The notes under the pieces were generated by a model, which was given only the letters and a program-made list of their open reading frames with translations, ran no database searches and was not told where the DNA came from. Both the position numbers and the translations under genes were made by a program. DNA of 64,000 nt from Saturnia japonica (Eukaryota > Arthropoda > Insecta > Lepidoptera > Saturniidae), in the NCBI GenBank assembly GCA_033032175.1, contig CM065320.1, positions 4,774,001 to 4,838,000 on the forward strand. Reading direction: 5' to 3'. Positions 12,721 to 23,180 of this stretch are shown here, piece by piece; positions within the stretch are counted from its first letter, which is position 1, and the number at the start of each line of letters is the position of its first letter.

Positions 12721-13579
12721 AGCTGTGACAAGGACAGGGGAGGGATCAAAAAATCATGAAATTCGTGTGACGTAAATTATGGATGGCTCCTAATAATACA
12801 TTTAGTTTATATTACTTATATTCAAACTGTGTATTTTACAAAATAAATAAAGTGGCCTCAAATTTTAATTCCGAAAATTGAGATGATCGTGAATAATATG
12901 GTGAAATAGATAAAAGTATCATAATAAAAAGAATTTTATACGACATCATACGGCCGTATTTTTAATTACAATTATAATACTAATAATAAAAGACTGAAGA
13001 TTATGCCATGTGTGTGTGACCGTTATCGACGAAAATTGTTATTGTCTACTTATTAAATGAAATATTTGGAATACTATAAGAATTTGAGGAATTTAAAACC
13101 GATGTTTGATTAATTATTTATCAACACCTGTGATAAGATTGTTGAGATGACAAGGTGTATAGAAGTGTAATTTATATAATACTATTAAGTGAAGAATTCT
13201 TGTATATATATGTTAATATATACACAAGATATGTTATACGTATTTAGATGAATTATTCTATGTAGGTATTTTACATTCCAAGTTCCTAGATAGATGTTTT
13301 CTTATTTATAAGACACCGGGCGCAGCTCGGTTCCCTAATAATTAATATTATGCGCTTATATCTCAGTTAAGCTTACTTTTTTGTCGTAGCATGATTGACA
13401 CTGTACCTGATGGCCTCTTTGGCTCCTCACTCACCAAGTTCACCTTTTCAATTGGGCAAAATTATTAAGTCATCGCTCGAGAATTCAAATTGACTGTAAC
13501 TGTAATTATGTAATCTATTGACTTCAAAGAATAGAATTAACCACTAACCACCTTCATATTTTACTTCATAACCACTTTC
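12721..13579. other. Non-coding stretch
   Basis: AT-rich. A small fragment at about 12762-12790 (gtgtgacgtaaattatgg) resembles part of the repeat at 13580-13745. Nothing else was supported. Confidence 0.35.
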
Positions 13580-13745
13580 AGACGGCCTTTCATAAACTAC
13601 GTCATGCTAAATTTTACCTTTTTAGACTCTCTCCTCTCCCTTCGCCACGCTATGTCACATTTTCAGCAACCTTCCGTCAATATTGTGACACGAATGATCA
13701 CCCCCCCCCCCCCCCCCCCCCACTTCGTCCCGAACATGATATATG
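13580..13745 (-). repeat. Interspersed repeat fragment with a 21-base C run
   Basis: The block contains 'ctacgtcatgctaaatttta', 'ccttccgtcaatattgtgac' and an uninterrupted run of about 21 C (13701-13721). On the minus strand it reads like a common lepidopteran repeat with an internal G tract. The 67-codon frame 13604-13807 crosses this repeat and is not a gene. Confidence 0.4.
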
Positions 13746-13922
13746 GTAACAAATACAAACAACATACCAAATTCGATATTAATAAATCAACAAAATATCT
13801 GTATTAACGAACAAATAAATATTTAAGTTAATTAACAGAAGTCCAAAGATTTTTAAATTGTAAATATCTGTAATCTGCATTTTTCTGTTTTCTTTGTTAT
13901 TGGAGATACGTGGGAACCGAAT

Positions 13923-14213
13923 ATGACGGATCACAATGCTAGCGCTGACGTCGAAACAAATAACAAAACAGAAGTAAAACGTAAGAAGTTGTTAAACCAT
14001 TATGATGGAAATAAATACCCTTGTCACATCTTGTCGCAGTGCGAGACATCCCTCTTCTCCTACATCCCCATAAGTGTGAACGTATTTTATGAACGGGCCC
14101 ATAACAAAGTTATACTCAGCCTCAAAAAGGACCGCAGTAGGTACTACTCCTGCGAATCGAAGTCGAATGCCTTGTGTTCTTGCGTGCGATCACTGCTACA
14201 ATTAATAAGTTGA
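13923..14213 (+). CDS. Uncharacterised 96-codon open reading frame
   Basis: An ATG-initiated frame with a basic N-terminal third (EVKRKKLLNHY) and scattered cysteines, without a domain I recognise. There is no signal peptide or membrane segment. No splice partner, promoter or poly(A) context singles it out, and it lies among repeats. It may be a chance frame or a relic exon. Confidence 0.15.
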   Translation: MTDHNASADVETNNKTEVKRKKLLNHYDGNKYPCHILSQCETSLFSYIPISVNVFYERAHNKVILSLKKDRSRYYSCESKSNALCSCVRSLLQLIS

Positions 14214-14352
14214 AAGAACCCATAACTTGTAATAAAAAAGATACTTTAGTCAAAGCTGTTTTATCAACATTTAAGTAGACTGTCTTATAAAACAGACTAA
14301 CAATTAATAAAAAAAAAAAACAAGTGAATTGAAAAAAAACAGATTCAAACTG

Positions 14353-14531
14353 CAAAAGTAGGTACGAAACAAATTAAGTGCTTACAAATTTTTTCAGCTC
14401 GGTACGACCAAAGCTTTCCCTTATACAACTTAATCAAAACGGAAACGAATTAGGTACATTAACTATGGTTTCTTGGATGGGGGACTGACCTCAAAAAAAT
14501 TTATAAGCACTTCATTTCGTACCTACTTTTG
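14353..14531. mobile_element. Small inverted-repeat element (MITE-like), 179 bp
   Basis: Arms of about 41 bases are nearly perfect inverted repeats: caaaagtaggtacgaaac at the left end and the reverse complement of the same at the right (14514-14531). They enclose about 95 bases. A target-site duplication was not resolved. It codes for nothing. Confidence 0.6.
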
Positions 14532-15736
14532 ATTTCGTTTTGTTAGTTAATTTCGTGTATATATACAAATATTATTTCATAATTTTGAGCAGCTTCATTT
14601 GAAGACTATTTAATTTTTTTAATTACCTTTTTAATTCATAATTTTTAGTTTTCTTACATGCACTAGAATTTGCCCAAGGTTTTGAGAGAATTTCCCGTTT
14701 TCCCGTTTTTGTAAGCCAATAAAAAAATGGTCACAAATTGTGACCCGACTAATAGTTTAGGATAAATGCGTGGACAAACATATATTTATACATACACCTA
14801 CAAAATTTAATGATTTTGTTTGGAAGCCAATAGATTATCATATGTGAATATGTTGCAGTTCCATAATATTACATAGATACGTGCCGAATTGATAACCTTC
14901 TTCAATGGTATTATACTTAAAATATCACTGATCAAGTCGGTTAAAAAGCAGAAGATGAAAAAGACAATTGTTCCTTATTTATAGTAGAGCTACTAGTATA
15001 TGATACACAGTAATAATAATAAACTAAGTTATAGTGATTAATTAATAAAGCATCCTAAAAATGATATCATTATATTCAAATTGATTAATCAGTTTTTTGC
15101 GAAAATACCAAACAACTACACCCTAAAAAAGTTTTTTTTTTCAAAATTTCACTGTGACCTATACATACATAATACTCAAATAATAAAATTCGACCCTGGT
15201 TGATATGTTAAAATAGCGTTGTGTAACATGCTTTAACAAAACCAATACAATATAAGACATAAGCACGGTTGAAAAGTCAACGCAATCTTGGTAAACAGTC
15301 CCTTGTGACTATCACCATAGAAATTACTGGATATTTGCATAAAGGAAAATTGTAGGATCGTCTTTGAAAAACACCTCCGAGTTTGTGGGCATCCCGACAT
15401 ACTTTATATTACGTTACGCCTTGCTTTGTTCTAAGCGCAGAGCTATTAAACTGTGGCTGTACCGAGTAACTAGCAAGTTCAGGTGCATTATCACTTTAAA
15501 TTTAAATACTCTAAATAATTTATAAACCCGTTTGAGTTACTTGTCAGTTCGGCTCTACTCGATTACTGGGATGTTTCCCAAAGCGATAGTAATGTTGTAA
15601 TGTTCACAGTTTCCTTTTAGGGCCTAAAATGTATAAAGAATTTTTGATTTTCAAAACAAAATCACAGGAAAACCAAGTTTGTTAACATATTTTATGTAGT
15701 TTCATTAGAGATTTGGAACACATTGTGCTTTTATTA
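14532..15736. other. Non-coding stretch
   Basis: AT-rich, with no repeat pair or open frame of note. Confidence 0.35.
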
Positions 15737-16242
15737 GGTCCTTACATATGAAATTAGCGTTTTATATGGTAAAAGTAAAATGAAAAAAATATTATGAAAT
15801 TATACATTTAATCAATTGAAGTATGTACCATTATTATTTATGCACTTTCGCCATTTTAAAGGTAGTACATTGATTCCATTGCTGAAAAAATTGTGGGACC
15901 AAGAATCAATAAAATCTTTGAAGGCAGATTGGTCAGCCTCATCTGAATTGAATTTATTTTCCTTGCAAGAAATTGTCCAAATTCCGAATAAAGTGGTAAT
16001 CTGTTGGAGCAATATCCGGGGAATATGGTGGGTTTCGAAGACATTCCAATCGCAGTTCCACTAATTTAACGACCTTCGGTCGTAAAGTATGGGGTCTACC
16101 GTTGTTCTGAATCAGCAGAAGTTGGCTTGAGATATTGACCAGTCTCGGTTGTTTAACGGCTAGCTTTTCCATCATGAGATCAGATATTTGAGATCAAAGT
16201 GACCAGTTCAACAAAATGCCAATTTCATATGTAAGGACGGAA
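15737..16242 (-). mobile_element. Mariner deletion derivative with both inverted repeats
   Basis: Terminal inverted repeats are visible. The left end reads ggtccttacatatgaaatt (15738-15756). The right end is its reverse complement (aatttcatatgtaagga, 16221-16237). Only the C-terminal part of a transposase lies between them, so about 500 bp remain of a roughly 1.3-kb element. The terminal sequence is related to, but different from, that of the mariner at 51822-53094. Confidence 0.65.
15812..16175 (-). pseudogene. Mariner transposase, C-terminal fragment
   Basis: Two overlapping minus-strand frames together cover the end of a mariner transposase. The first (15954-16175) has a degraded second catalytic block (QNNGRPHT, where HDNARPH is usual), then NPPYSPDIAPTDYHF with the third catalytic aspartate kept. 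The second (15812-16012) gives the C-terminal tail with a PLKWRKCI-like stretch. They lie in different frames, so there is at least one frameshift, and the N-terminal DNA-binding half is gone. It cannot make an active enzyme. Confidence 0.7.
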
Positions 16243-16780
16243 TACTTACATAATTCGTTATTCTAAAAATAAATATCTGGTCGAACGAACATAGCTGGGT
16301 GTCTTGAGAATAAAGCATTATTTATATATAAAATTTTATCCAAACCGTATGAGCCGTTTCCGGGAAACCAATTAATATATAATATATTTAGATACTTACA
16401 AAAGAATTGCTCACTTTAGAATTATAGATTAGATTTAGCAAACAAAAGGTTAATTTATATTAAAATCCGGCAAAAAATCAAGAAACCTTTGCATGTTAAT
16501 AACTGAGTATCTCGACAGTTATTTAAGATTATCAGTGCGGCTAATGGCGGCAGTTAGAGTGACTATCTGGAATACGTTGGACAACGTATTTGTCCGGGTG
16601 ACGGCTACAATTACCGGGAAATACCGGGCTCATTCGTTGAAATACCTGAGCGATTTACCTTTATTCGCAATTCACTATCGGTATTTATGTATAATAATAA
16701 TTTTTTAGATCTGTCTGTACGTGTAAACTTTTCTTAATATTTTCTAATATACAAATTTTAATGGAATAAAAAAAATAAAG
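16243..16780. other. Non-coding stretch
   Basis: AT-rich except for about 16530-16680, which holds a 71-codon frame (16493-16708) with no recognisable features. No repeat pair was identified. Confidence 0.3.
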
Positions 16781-16783
16781 AAA

Positions 16784-17044
16784 ATGTTAAATTGTGAAAT
16801 CTTTCGAAGAAGAGTTCAAATACCGAGACCGGATCCACAGGCGAAAAGGACCAGAGCCAACATGGGTCAAGTGAAGGCGCCCGTCCAAATTCCTGTCGTG
16901 GGGCCACTGGAGCACATGGAGAACGAAATCCTCGAGTTCAAGTCAATCTTGGAGACCACGATAAAAGTCAAAACGTTGACTTATAAAAACATCCTGGAAG
17001 ACTGGAATCTGGGGATCGTGTCAACTATTGAGGCAAATTTATGA
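16784..17044 (+). CDS. Uncharacterised 86-codon frame, possibly a gene or retrocopy fragment
   Basis: The frame is noticeably richer in GC than its surroundings and has well-formed codons. It starts with ATG at 16784 and encodes a proline-rich N-terminal part (VQIPVVGPLEH) followed by a charged, helix-forming part (MENEILEFKSILETTIK). There is no signal peptide or membrane span. It stops at 17042-17044, overlapping an ATG in another frame at 17041 that stays open for 20 charged codons up to a SINE insertion at about 17100. A single-base slip near 17040 could therefore join the two. I do not recognise the family. Confidence 0.3.
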   Translation: MLNCEIFRRRVQIPRPDPQAKRTRANMGQVKAPVQIPVVGPLEHMENEILEFKSILETTIKVKTLTYKNILEDWNLGIVSTIEANL

Positions 17045-17099
17045 GAATAAAGGACACTAATGAAGAATATGATATTAAAAAAGAACTTCTGTCTGTTTA

Positions 17100-17385
17100 C
17101 CTCGTTAGCCTAGTGGTCGTAAGCGCGACTGCTATGATGGAGGTCCTGGGTTCGATTCCCAGGTCGAGCAAAGTGTTATTGGGTTTTCCTATGAAATTCT
17201 CAGTAGCAGCTCGGAGTTTGGCTTCGTGCCCGATTAATGGCAATAGGCTCGCCCCCTATTACATGGGACCTAAAAACATACTCGGCGAACTGTGGGTGTA
17301 CATTAGTACACCTCTGCCTAACTCTTCGGGGAATACAGGCGTGATGGTATATATATTCTGTATGTTTGTATGTACAGATTTTTAT
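17100..17385 (+). repeat. tRNA-headed SINE (family A), full length
   Basis: The head is tRNA-like. It has an A box at about 17106-17117 (tagcctagtggt), a B box at 17150-17160 (ggttcgattcc), and a perfect five-pair T-arm stem around it. The body follows, with 'gcagctcggagtttggcttc' and 'ctcggcgaactgtgggtgta', and then a GTAT-rich tail. Pol III internal promoter boxes imply transcription from the element itself. Partial copies at 4656-4831 and 12553-12720 confirm the limits. The 123-codon frame 17041-17412 mostly translates this SINE. Confidence 0.75.
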
Positions 17386-17999
17386 GAAATTTTATACAAG
17401 ATACGCATGTAATCAAATAATAAGCTAATATGTCCTATTGTTAATAACACTTAAAAATACTGAAATAATATCTAAAATTGCATTTTCATTGATTCTATAG
17501 CATATCACATTCTATACATCCAAAAATAAACTCCGTAGCGCAAGTACTGCTGATTTGCAGCTAAAATAGATATTGGTTATAGGTGATTTCCCAATCGAAC
17601 ATTACACAGCTTTTACAACTCTTAAAATATCTTAATCTTAATTATAAAATATTCTTACTAAATTTATGCAATGCTATTTATAAGTATTATCTATTCACGT
17701 TAATATATAATATATTATTGACACCTTATTTAAACATCTTGTGTCTGTTAGTGACTTACGACCGTTTTCAATAACCTATCTATCCGTTGTTTCAGTCACT
17801 AAATCTATTTTTTGGTACTTAATTTCGTTTCAATAACCTATTTATGAATAGTATTTCGTATCTACGTATATCCATATCCTATAGCTTGGATAGATAAGAG
17901 TGAAGCCGATACCTCTTTTAAGATAAAGATAGTTTAATACTTAGCACAAATATGTACTAATCGGAGATAGAGATTTTAGATATGTTATTAAAAACGGCC
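17386..17999. other. Non-coding stretch
   Basis: AT-rich, with no supported feature. Confidence 0.35.
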
Positions 18000-18172
18000 G
18001 TTAGTTCGCGTCTAACTTTTGACTGTTTCACCGATTGGGCTCATATTTAATATAATATTTATTTGTTTTATCAATACGACAGCTTATAGCTATATTATTA
18101 TCCGATATGCGGCGCTGTGGTCAACCCTTTAGCTACTGGAAAGCGCAGAACGTCTGCCGGGCCAGCTAGTTC
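18000..18172 (+). repeat. Interspersed repeat ending 'gccgggccagctagt'
   Basis: Begins near 'ttagttcgcgtctaac' and ends with 'aacgtctgccgggccagcta'. The last 65 bases match 29568-29632, and the first part resembles 28960-29012. The CTAGT end could be a Helitron terminus, but I see no clear hairpin. Confidence 0.5.
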
Positions 18173-19800
18173 CTATCTTCCAAAATATGAAATACATTTC
18201 GAAAAGCACCGGTTCAAGGTGGTTGTGTTCCAGCAGCCACTTTTGAGTGATAATCTTCCTCAATGCTTAGAGTGCAACCATCTTAAGCTAAATCACCACT
18301 TAACACCAGGTGAGACTTATGATTAAACTCTAAATCTCTAAAGGAAAGTACTTAATAAAAATACTAAGACTTTTTCATAGATCGTTAGGAATATTTAAAG
18401 AAACTCTGGAAAAAAAAAATTTAAAACTTTGTTTCTTTGTTTATAAAGGATTTTGCAAAATTAAGGAAACATAATCGTATAATATCTTAGTTGATCTCGA
18501 CAGTTCTATACCACACTCTAAAATTTCTTAAAGAGCACAACACGCACAGTGTCGCTAATTTCCCCAGAGATAGCTAAGGCATCCAGTTAAATTAACTTGC
18601 CTAAACATTTGTTAATGAGCAATATTTTTCAACTGTTAGCGCTTCTTGGATGTTTCCAGCTTGATATTTTTTCATTTCACTAAATAAATTTTCTGAGTCG
18701 CCTAATTTATACAGAATATTAAAGTTTAAATGAGAGTGAATTTTTTGTACCTTTTTATCTTATTAAAAGGAGCATATACCTTTTCACAATCGATTAATTT
18801 TGTATATTTCGTCTACAGCTTTTTATTTTTTATTTGTGTTTTGAGCTTATTCGAAGTACTTACTAATAATATATTAATACCAGATTTTGTATTATTTAAG
18901 CAATAAATAACAAAAAAACAATTTTGCGTACTCGTTGCAAATATTTTCTATTAACATTTATAACTTTGTTAACAAAGCAATTAAAACACCCTTTACAAAC
19001 ATATTATACAATGCCTTTATAATTTGTTGAAGTAGGAGCTGGTAATGATATCGATTAATTTTTCTTCCAAAAACTTTTGTTCTTGTTCGTATTTTAAATT
19101 AGGAAAATTATAATTTTCCTTTACAAAACAACAGTAGAGTAAATAGTGATAATGCATATTTCAGGTATTATTATCCGACGCAAAACACCGGCCTTACAGA
19201 TATTATTTACATTCACCGCTTGTAACAATATGTTATAATAAAATTACTTATCATGAAATTCATTACACGAAATCCTAGGAAAAGAATATTTATCGTTTCA
19301 ATTGGATTCGCCATTATGGTATAGGTACATGATAAAGCACGATTTGATGTGGGTCCATTGGAAACATAGAGGGGTGTGTCACTGGCTGGCAGCGACATGG
19401 ATGTAGGAAGTAATTTCTCCAGAGATGAGGGTCATGATAACAAGAAACCTGACAGATGTCCAACGTCGCTTCGACGTCAGCGTCACTTGATTGACATCTA
19501 TCCTGGACAAACATATATTGCCACTCAAACCAATAAAAAATAAAGGTCTAATACGCTAGATTTTATGGAAACCAAAACTTTTCTTCTAACTTTTAAGCCA
19601 ACCATTACTAAACTATTAAATCCAACATTCGAAAAGAGCGTTTAGAACCTCATGAAATAATTTATTTTTACATGTTAATATTTAAACGCATTTTTTAAAC
19701 AACTTGAGTCTATTTTGTTTTTGTGCTTCGGTAATTGATGTTTACTTTTAATCAAGAAAGTGGCAGCATGTATTTACTAGATATAAAATGTATATTTACA
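18173..19800. other. Non-coding stretch
   Basis: AT-rich. The two short minus-strand frames around 19213-19514 overlap each other in different frames and are not gene-like. No repeat was recognised. Confidence 0.35.
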
Positions 19801-19814
19801 GCACTTGACATAAT

Positions 19815-19968
19815 ATAAAAGAAAGTCGCTATCCGCGTCTGTCTGTGTTACCGCTTACTTATTCCATAGCACCGGTTATTTATACGGTTTTCACTGTCAT
19901 TTAAAGAATTTTTTGCGGTAGGTTTGTATATACAATACATTCTATTTAAGTTTTTGTATAGTGTTAGA
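19815..19968 (+). repeat. Left half of an older repeat split by the RTE insertion
   Basis: The sequence from 'cgctatccgcgtctgtctgt' up to the target duplication is the left part of a repeat that continues at 22988 on the other side of the LINE. Removing the LINE and one duplication copy gives one uninterrupted repeat. Confidence 0.5.
19957..19968 (+). repeat. Target-site duplication, left copy
   Basis: tatagtgttaga at this position is repeated exactly at 22988-22999. This fixes the left end of the inserted LINE at 19969. Confidence 0.85.
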
Positions 19969-20806
19969 TCCTCTTCCAACCCGGTTGGTCACCGTGGAAG
20001 AGTATGACCACTACCCTCCTAGGAATATACCTATGATTACTCAACAGAACAGTCTCAGGAAGAAACTCTTTGTGGCAACGTACAATGTCAGATCCCTATC
20101 TTCATATGAGCGATTTATTGAACTACAGGAAGCCTTAATAGGAGTGAAGTACGATATCATTGGCTTAGCAGAGGTCAGACGCCTAGGTAATAAAATAGAA
20201 GAATATGAAGACTCCATTCTTTGTTATAAGGGAGAAACTCCAGGTAAACACGGGATTGGCTTTCTGATAAATAAATCTCAAAAACAAAACGTAGAAAGCT
20301 TTACAGCAGTCACAGAAAGAGTTGCATTATTAAATCTCAATATACAAGGATACAACATAAGTATAATACAAGTATATGCACCTACAGAGGCAGCGGACGA
20401 GGAGGAGATTAATGAGTTCTATAAATCGATAGATAAAGTCATAGAGTTCGCCCATGAAAACTTAATTGTAATGGGAGATTTCAACGAAAAAATTGGCCAA
20501 CCCCTAAATGACGAATATTTAATAACCAAAAGATTTGGATACGGACAAAGAAACGAAAGAGGACAGAGACTAATAAACTTCCCATTTGAAAAGAAACTAT
20601 CGATTATCAACACATACTTCAAGAAAAAACAAAGTCGTAGATGGACGTGGTGATCCCCAAACGGACAATATAAAAATGAAATAAATTACATAACTACTAA
20701 TCAACCGACAATATTTCAAAATATAGAAACACTGAATCTAAATTATCCGTCAGACCATAGACTATTTCGAAGCACAATTATCCTATCCAAACCTCATAAG
20801 AGTAGA
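19969..20806 (+). pseudogene. RTE LINE endonuclease domain (EEP family)
   Basis: The protein reads in frame from the left boundary, so the GTG at 19961 is not a true start; it belongs to the target duplication. Visible motifs of the endonuclease/exonuclease/phosphatase fold are ATYNVRSL, GLAEVRR with the metal-binding glutamate, VYAPTE and MGDFNEKIG. A TGA at 20651-20653 then interrupts the frame just after RRWTW. Past this stop the frame continues with NEINYI and the PSDHRLF block holding the catalytic histidine (20745-20759). The enzyme would nick target DNA to prime reverse transcription. Confidence 0.8.
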
Positions 20807-22375
20807 GTGACTTATACAAATAAACAAAAAACTCTAAAAAACGACGAAGACATAAATGAATACAAAACTAGTCTTGAAAAGCACCTATTAAACTGGACCA
20901 AATTAGATAATGTTCAAAGTTGTTATGATTCACTGATATATGCTATAATGAAGAGCCTGGAAACCAAAAAATCATCCACACAATCGACTACGAAACATAA
21001 AGTTTTTTCAGAAAGAACACAATCGCTTATAAAGAGAAGACAAGTGTTACAAAAATCAAAAAATAAATCACGCACCCAAAAAAGTGAGCTTAGCGCTCTT
21101 TATAAGTTAGCAAGTAAATATATCAAACTTGATTATAAAAACCACAGGGCTAGTACTATAGAAAAGCATCTCGAGCTAGAAGGGAGCCTGAAAAAAGCCA
21201 CTAAGGAACTTCGAACAAATAGAGTCTGGATCGAGGGGTTGAAACAGATGGGAAGAACATCAAACAAACGCAAAGACATCATCGATATTGCAACAACCTA
21301 CTACCGAGACTTGTATAGTGCAAACTCAGATACACAGCATCCTATCAGTGAATTCTCCCAGGATATTGTAGAGACATTTCAGACTACTATTGAAGACAAA
21401 ATTTAACCGATTGATGAATTAGAAATTCTACGAGCAGTAAGGAAATTAAAATTGGATAAAAGTCCAGGCCCAGATAACGTTAATAACGAGGCTATAAGGT
21501 ACCGAGGAAATCTACTGGCCATGCCACTGGCTCACCTCTTTAATATCATCTTAGAATCGGCGACTATACCTACGCAATGGTCCGAATCAAACATAATCTT
21601 ACTCTATAAAAAAGGAAACTCCCATGACATTGGCAACTATAGACCTAACAGTATATTACCGACTCTATATAAACTATTTTCTTCGATCATTAACAACAGA
21701 ATAAGCGAAACGCTAGACACATGGCAACCTGTAGAACAAGCACGTTTTCGTAAAAAAATCTCTACAATAGATCATATACACTCTATAGAACAAGTTATTG
21801 AAAAGTATCAGGAAAGACAAAGACCGCTCTATATCGCCTTTGTCGACTATCAAAAAGCATTTGATACAATATCTCACACTAGTATCTGGGAAGCCTTAAA
21901 AACTCAAAAAGTAGAGAACAAATATATAGAAGTTATAAGAAACATTTATAGTAATAGCACTAGCAAAGTAAAATTAGAAAGAACTGGTCAAAGCTTTCCT
22001 ATAAAGAGAGGAGTAAGGCAGGGTGACCCATTATCGCCAAAACTTTTCATAGCTGTACTGGAAACCGTCATAAGTAAACTTGACTGGAAAATCTGCGGTT
22101 TGAACATTAATGGTAAATTTTTAACGCATCTAAGATTCGCAGACGATATAGTGTTACTATCAGAAACTAGCTGTGGTCTGCAATATATGTTAGAGACTCT
22201 TCATTTAGGCAGTAGTCGAGTGGGATTGGAGATGAATCTGTCAAAGACGAAATCCATGACTAACAGCATCAAGAAGTGTATTACACTAGGAAATGAACCG
22301 CTAGAGTACGTGGAACAATATATATATCTTGGAAAACAAATAAGTTTCAAAAACAACAACAATGAACAATGTTAG
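20807..22375 (+). pseudogene. RTE LINE reverse transcriptase domain
   Basis: Same frame as the endonuclease. A linker of about 200 codons (20807-21403) is closed by TAA at 21404-21406. The polymerase follows: KLDKSPGPDNV near 21450, NYRPNSILPTLYKLFSSI, the palm aspartate in FVDYQKAFDTI, GVRQGDPLSP, the catalytic FADD at 22136-22147 and GLEMNLSKTK. The core residues are present, so apart from the stops the domain looks intact. The frame ends at 22375 because of a frameshift just upstream of the C-terminal region. Confidence 0.85.
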
Positions 22376-22881
22376 AGCGCAGAATTAAAAACGCGTGGAA
22401 CAAATATTGGAGTTTAAAAGAAGTATTTAAAAGCAACATTCCGATAAAGCTCAAAAATAAAACTATGGATACATGCATTCTGCCCTCTCTAACGTATGGC
22501 TGCCAGACGTGGAAATTTACAAAGAAAATTAAAAACAAAATCAGTTCGTGCCAAAAAGGAATGGAACGTAGCACGTTGAACATAAAGAAAATGCACAAAA
22601 TACGACACACAAGAATAAGATCCTTTACCAAAGCAATAGACTCGCTTTCTTATGCGCAAATACTAAAATTTAGATGGGCTGGCCATTTAGCCCGTTATGT
22701 GGATAGCAGGTGGTCCATAAATGTAACCACATGGAAGGGGCCACTAGGCAAACGTCAAACTGGGAGGCCCTTCATGAGATGGGAGGATGATATAAAGAAA
22801 ACCGCAGGAACAAAATGGTTACAAGTAGCAAAGAATAGGGAAAAATGGAAATCCTTGGAGGAGGCCTTTACCCTTACCTGA
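22369..22881 (+). pseudogene. RTE LINE C-terminal region
   Basis: This continues the LINE protein after a one-base loss around 22367, in the next frame. It carries the typical distal motifs of RTE proteins: LERRIKNAWNKYW, LPSLTYGCQTW, a basic stretch, FRWAGHLARY, and GRPFMRWEDDIKKTAG near the end. The stop is at 22879-22881. Some 100 bases of 3' UTR follow, with an AATAAA-like element near 22951, before the AT-rich tail. Confidence 0.8.
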
Positions 22882-22987
22882 GAGGGGTCCATGCAAAGCA
22901 CAATATTAATACTCTTTTTTAATTTTTTTATTACGTTTTCTTACTACATGGAATAAAAGGCTTTTTTTTTAATTATTATTTATTTAT

Positions 22988-22999
22988 TATAGTGTTAGA
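22988..22999 (+). repeat. Target-site duplication, right copy
   Basis: Exact copy of tatagtgttaga at 19957-19968; it marks the right end of the RTE insertion. Confidence 0.85.
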
Positions 23000-23180
23000 C
23001 GAAAAACGGAAAAATAAAAAGGAGAAAAGGGAGACCAAGTAAAAGACGGAGAGACATTTTCAGTCACAGAGATGTGTTCCTCATTGGATGCAAAAGGCAC
23101 TAGAAAAACATCTATGGAAAGGTTCAGGTGAGGTCTATGACACAGAGGCGACTACTATATTATAAATATTTAAATAACAT
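23000..23180 (+). pseudogene. 3' end of an older RTE-like LINE (host repeat of the insertion)
   Basis: A basic stretch RKGRPSKRRRDIF and, in a shifted frame, WMQKALEKHLWKGSGEVYDT are the usual C-terminal end of another RTE-like protein. It is continuous with 19815-19968 once the younger insertion is removed. Confidence 0.5.

Larger units (their letters stand above)
19969..22987 (+). mobile_element. RTE-type LINE, 5'-truncated, with 12-bp target duplication
   Basis: A non-LTR retrotransposon with an apurinic-type endonuclease followed by a reverse transcriptase in what was one long frame, as in the RTE clade. It starts inside the reading frame with no 5' UTR and ends in an AT-rich tail (aattattatttatt). 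It is flanked by the same 12 bases on both sides. Lesions are few: stops at 20651-20653 and 21404-21406, and a one-base frameshift near 22367. It is thus a fairly young dead copy. Confidence 0.85.

Noticed and set aside
17100..17172. tRNA gene
   Set aside because: The A and B boxes and T stem are good, but the sequence continues into a SINE body with truncated copies elsewhere, and the acceptor stem is incomplete. It is annotated as the head of SINE family A.
19961..19963. GTG as a true start codon of the LINE protein
   Set aside because: It lies in the 12-base target duplication, so it is flanking DNA. The element's own start was lost by 5' truncation.
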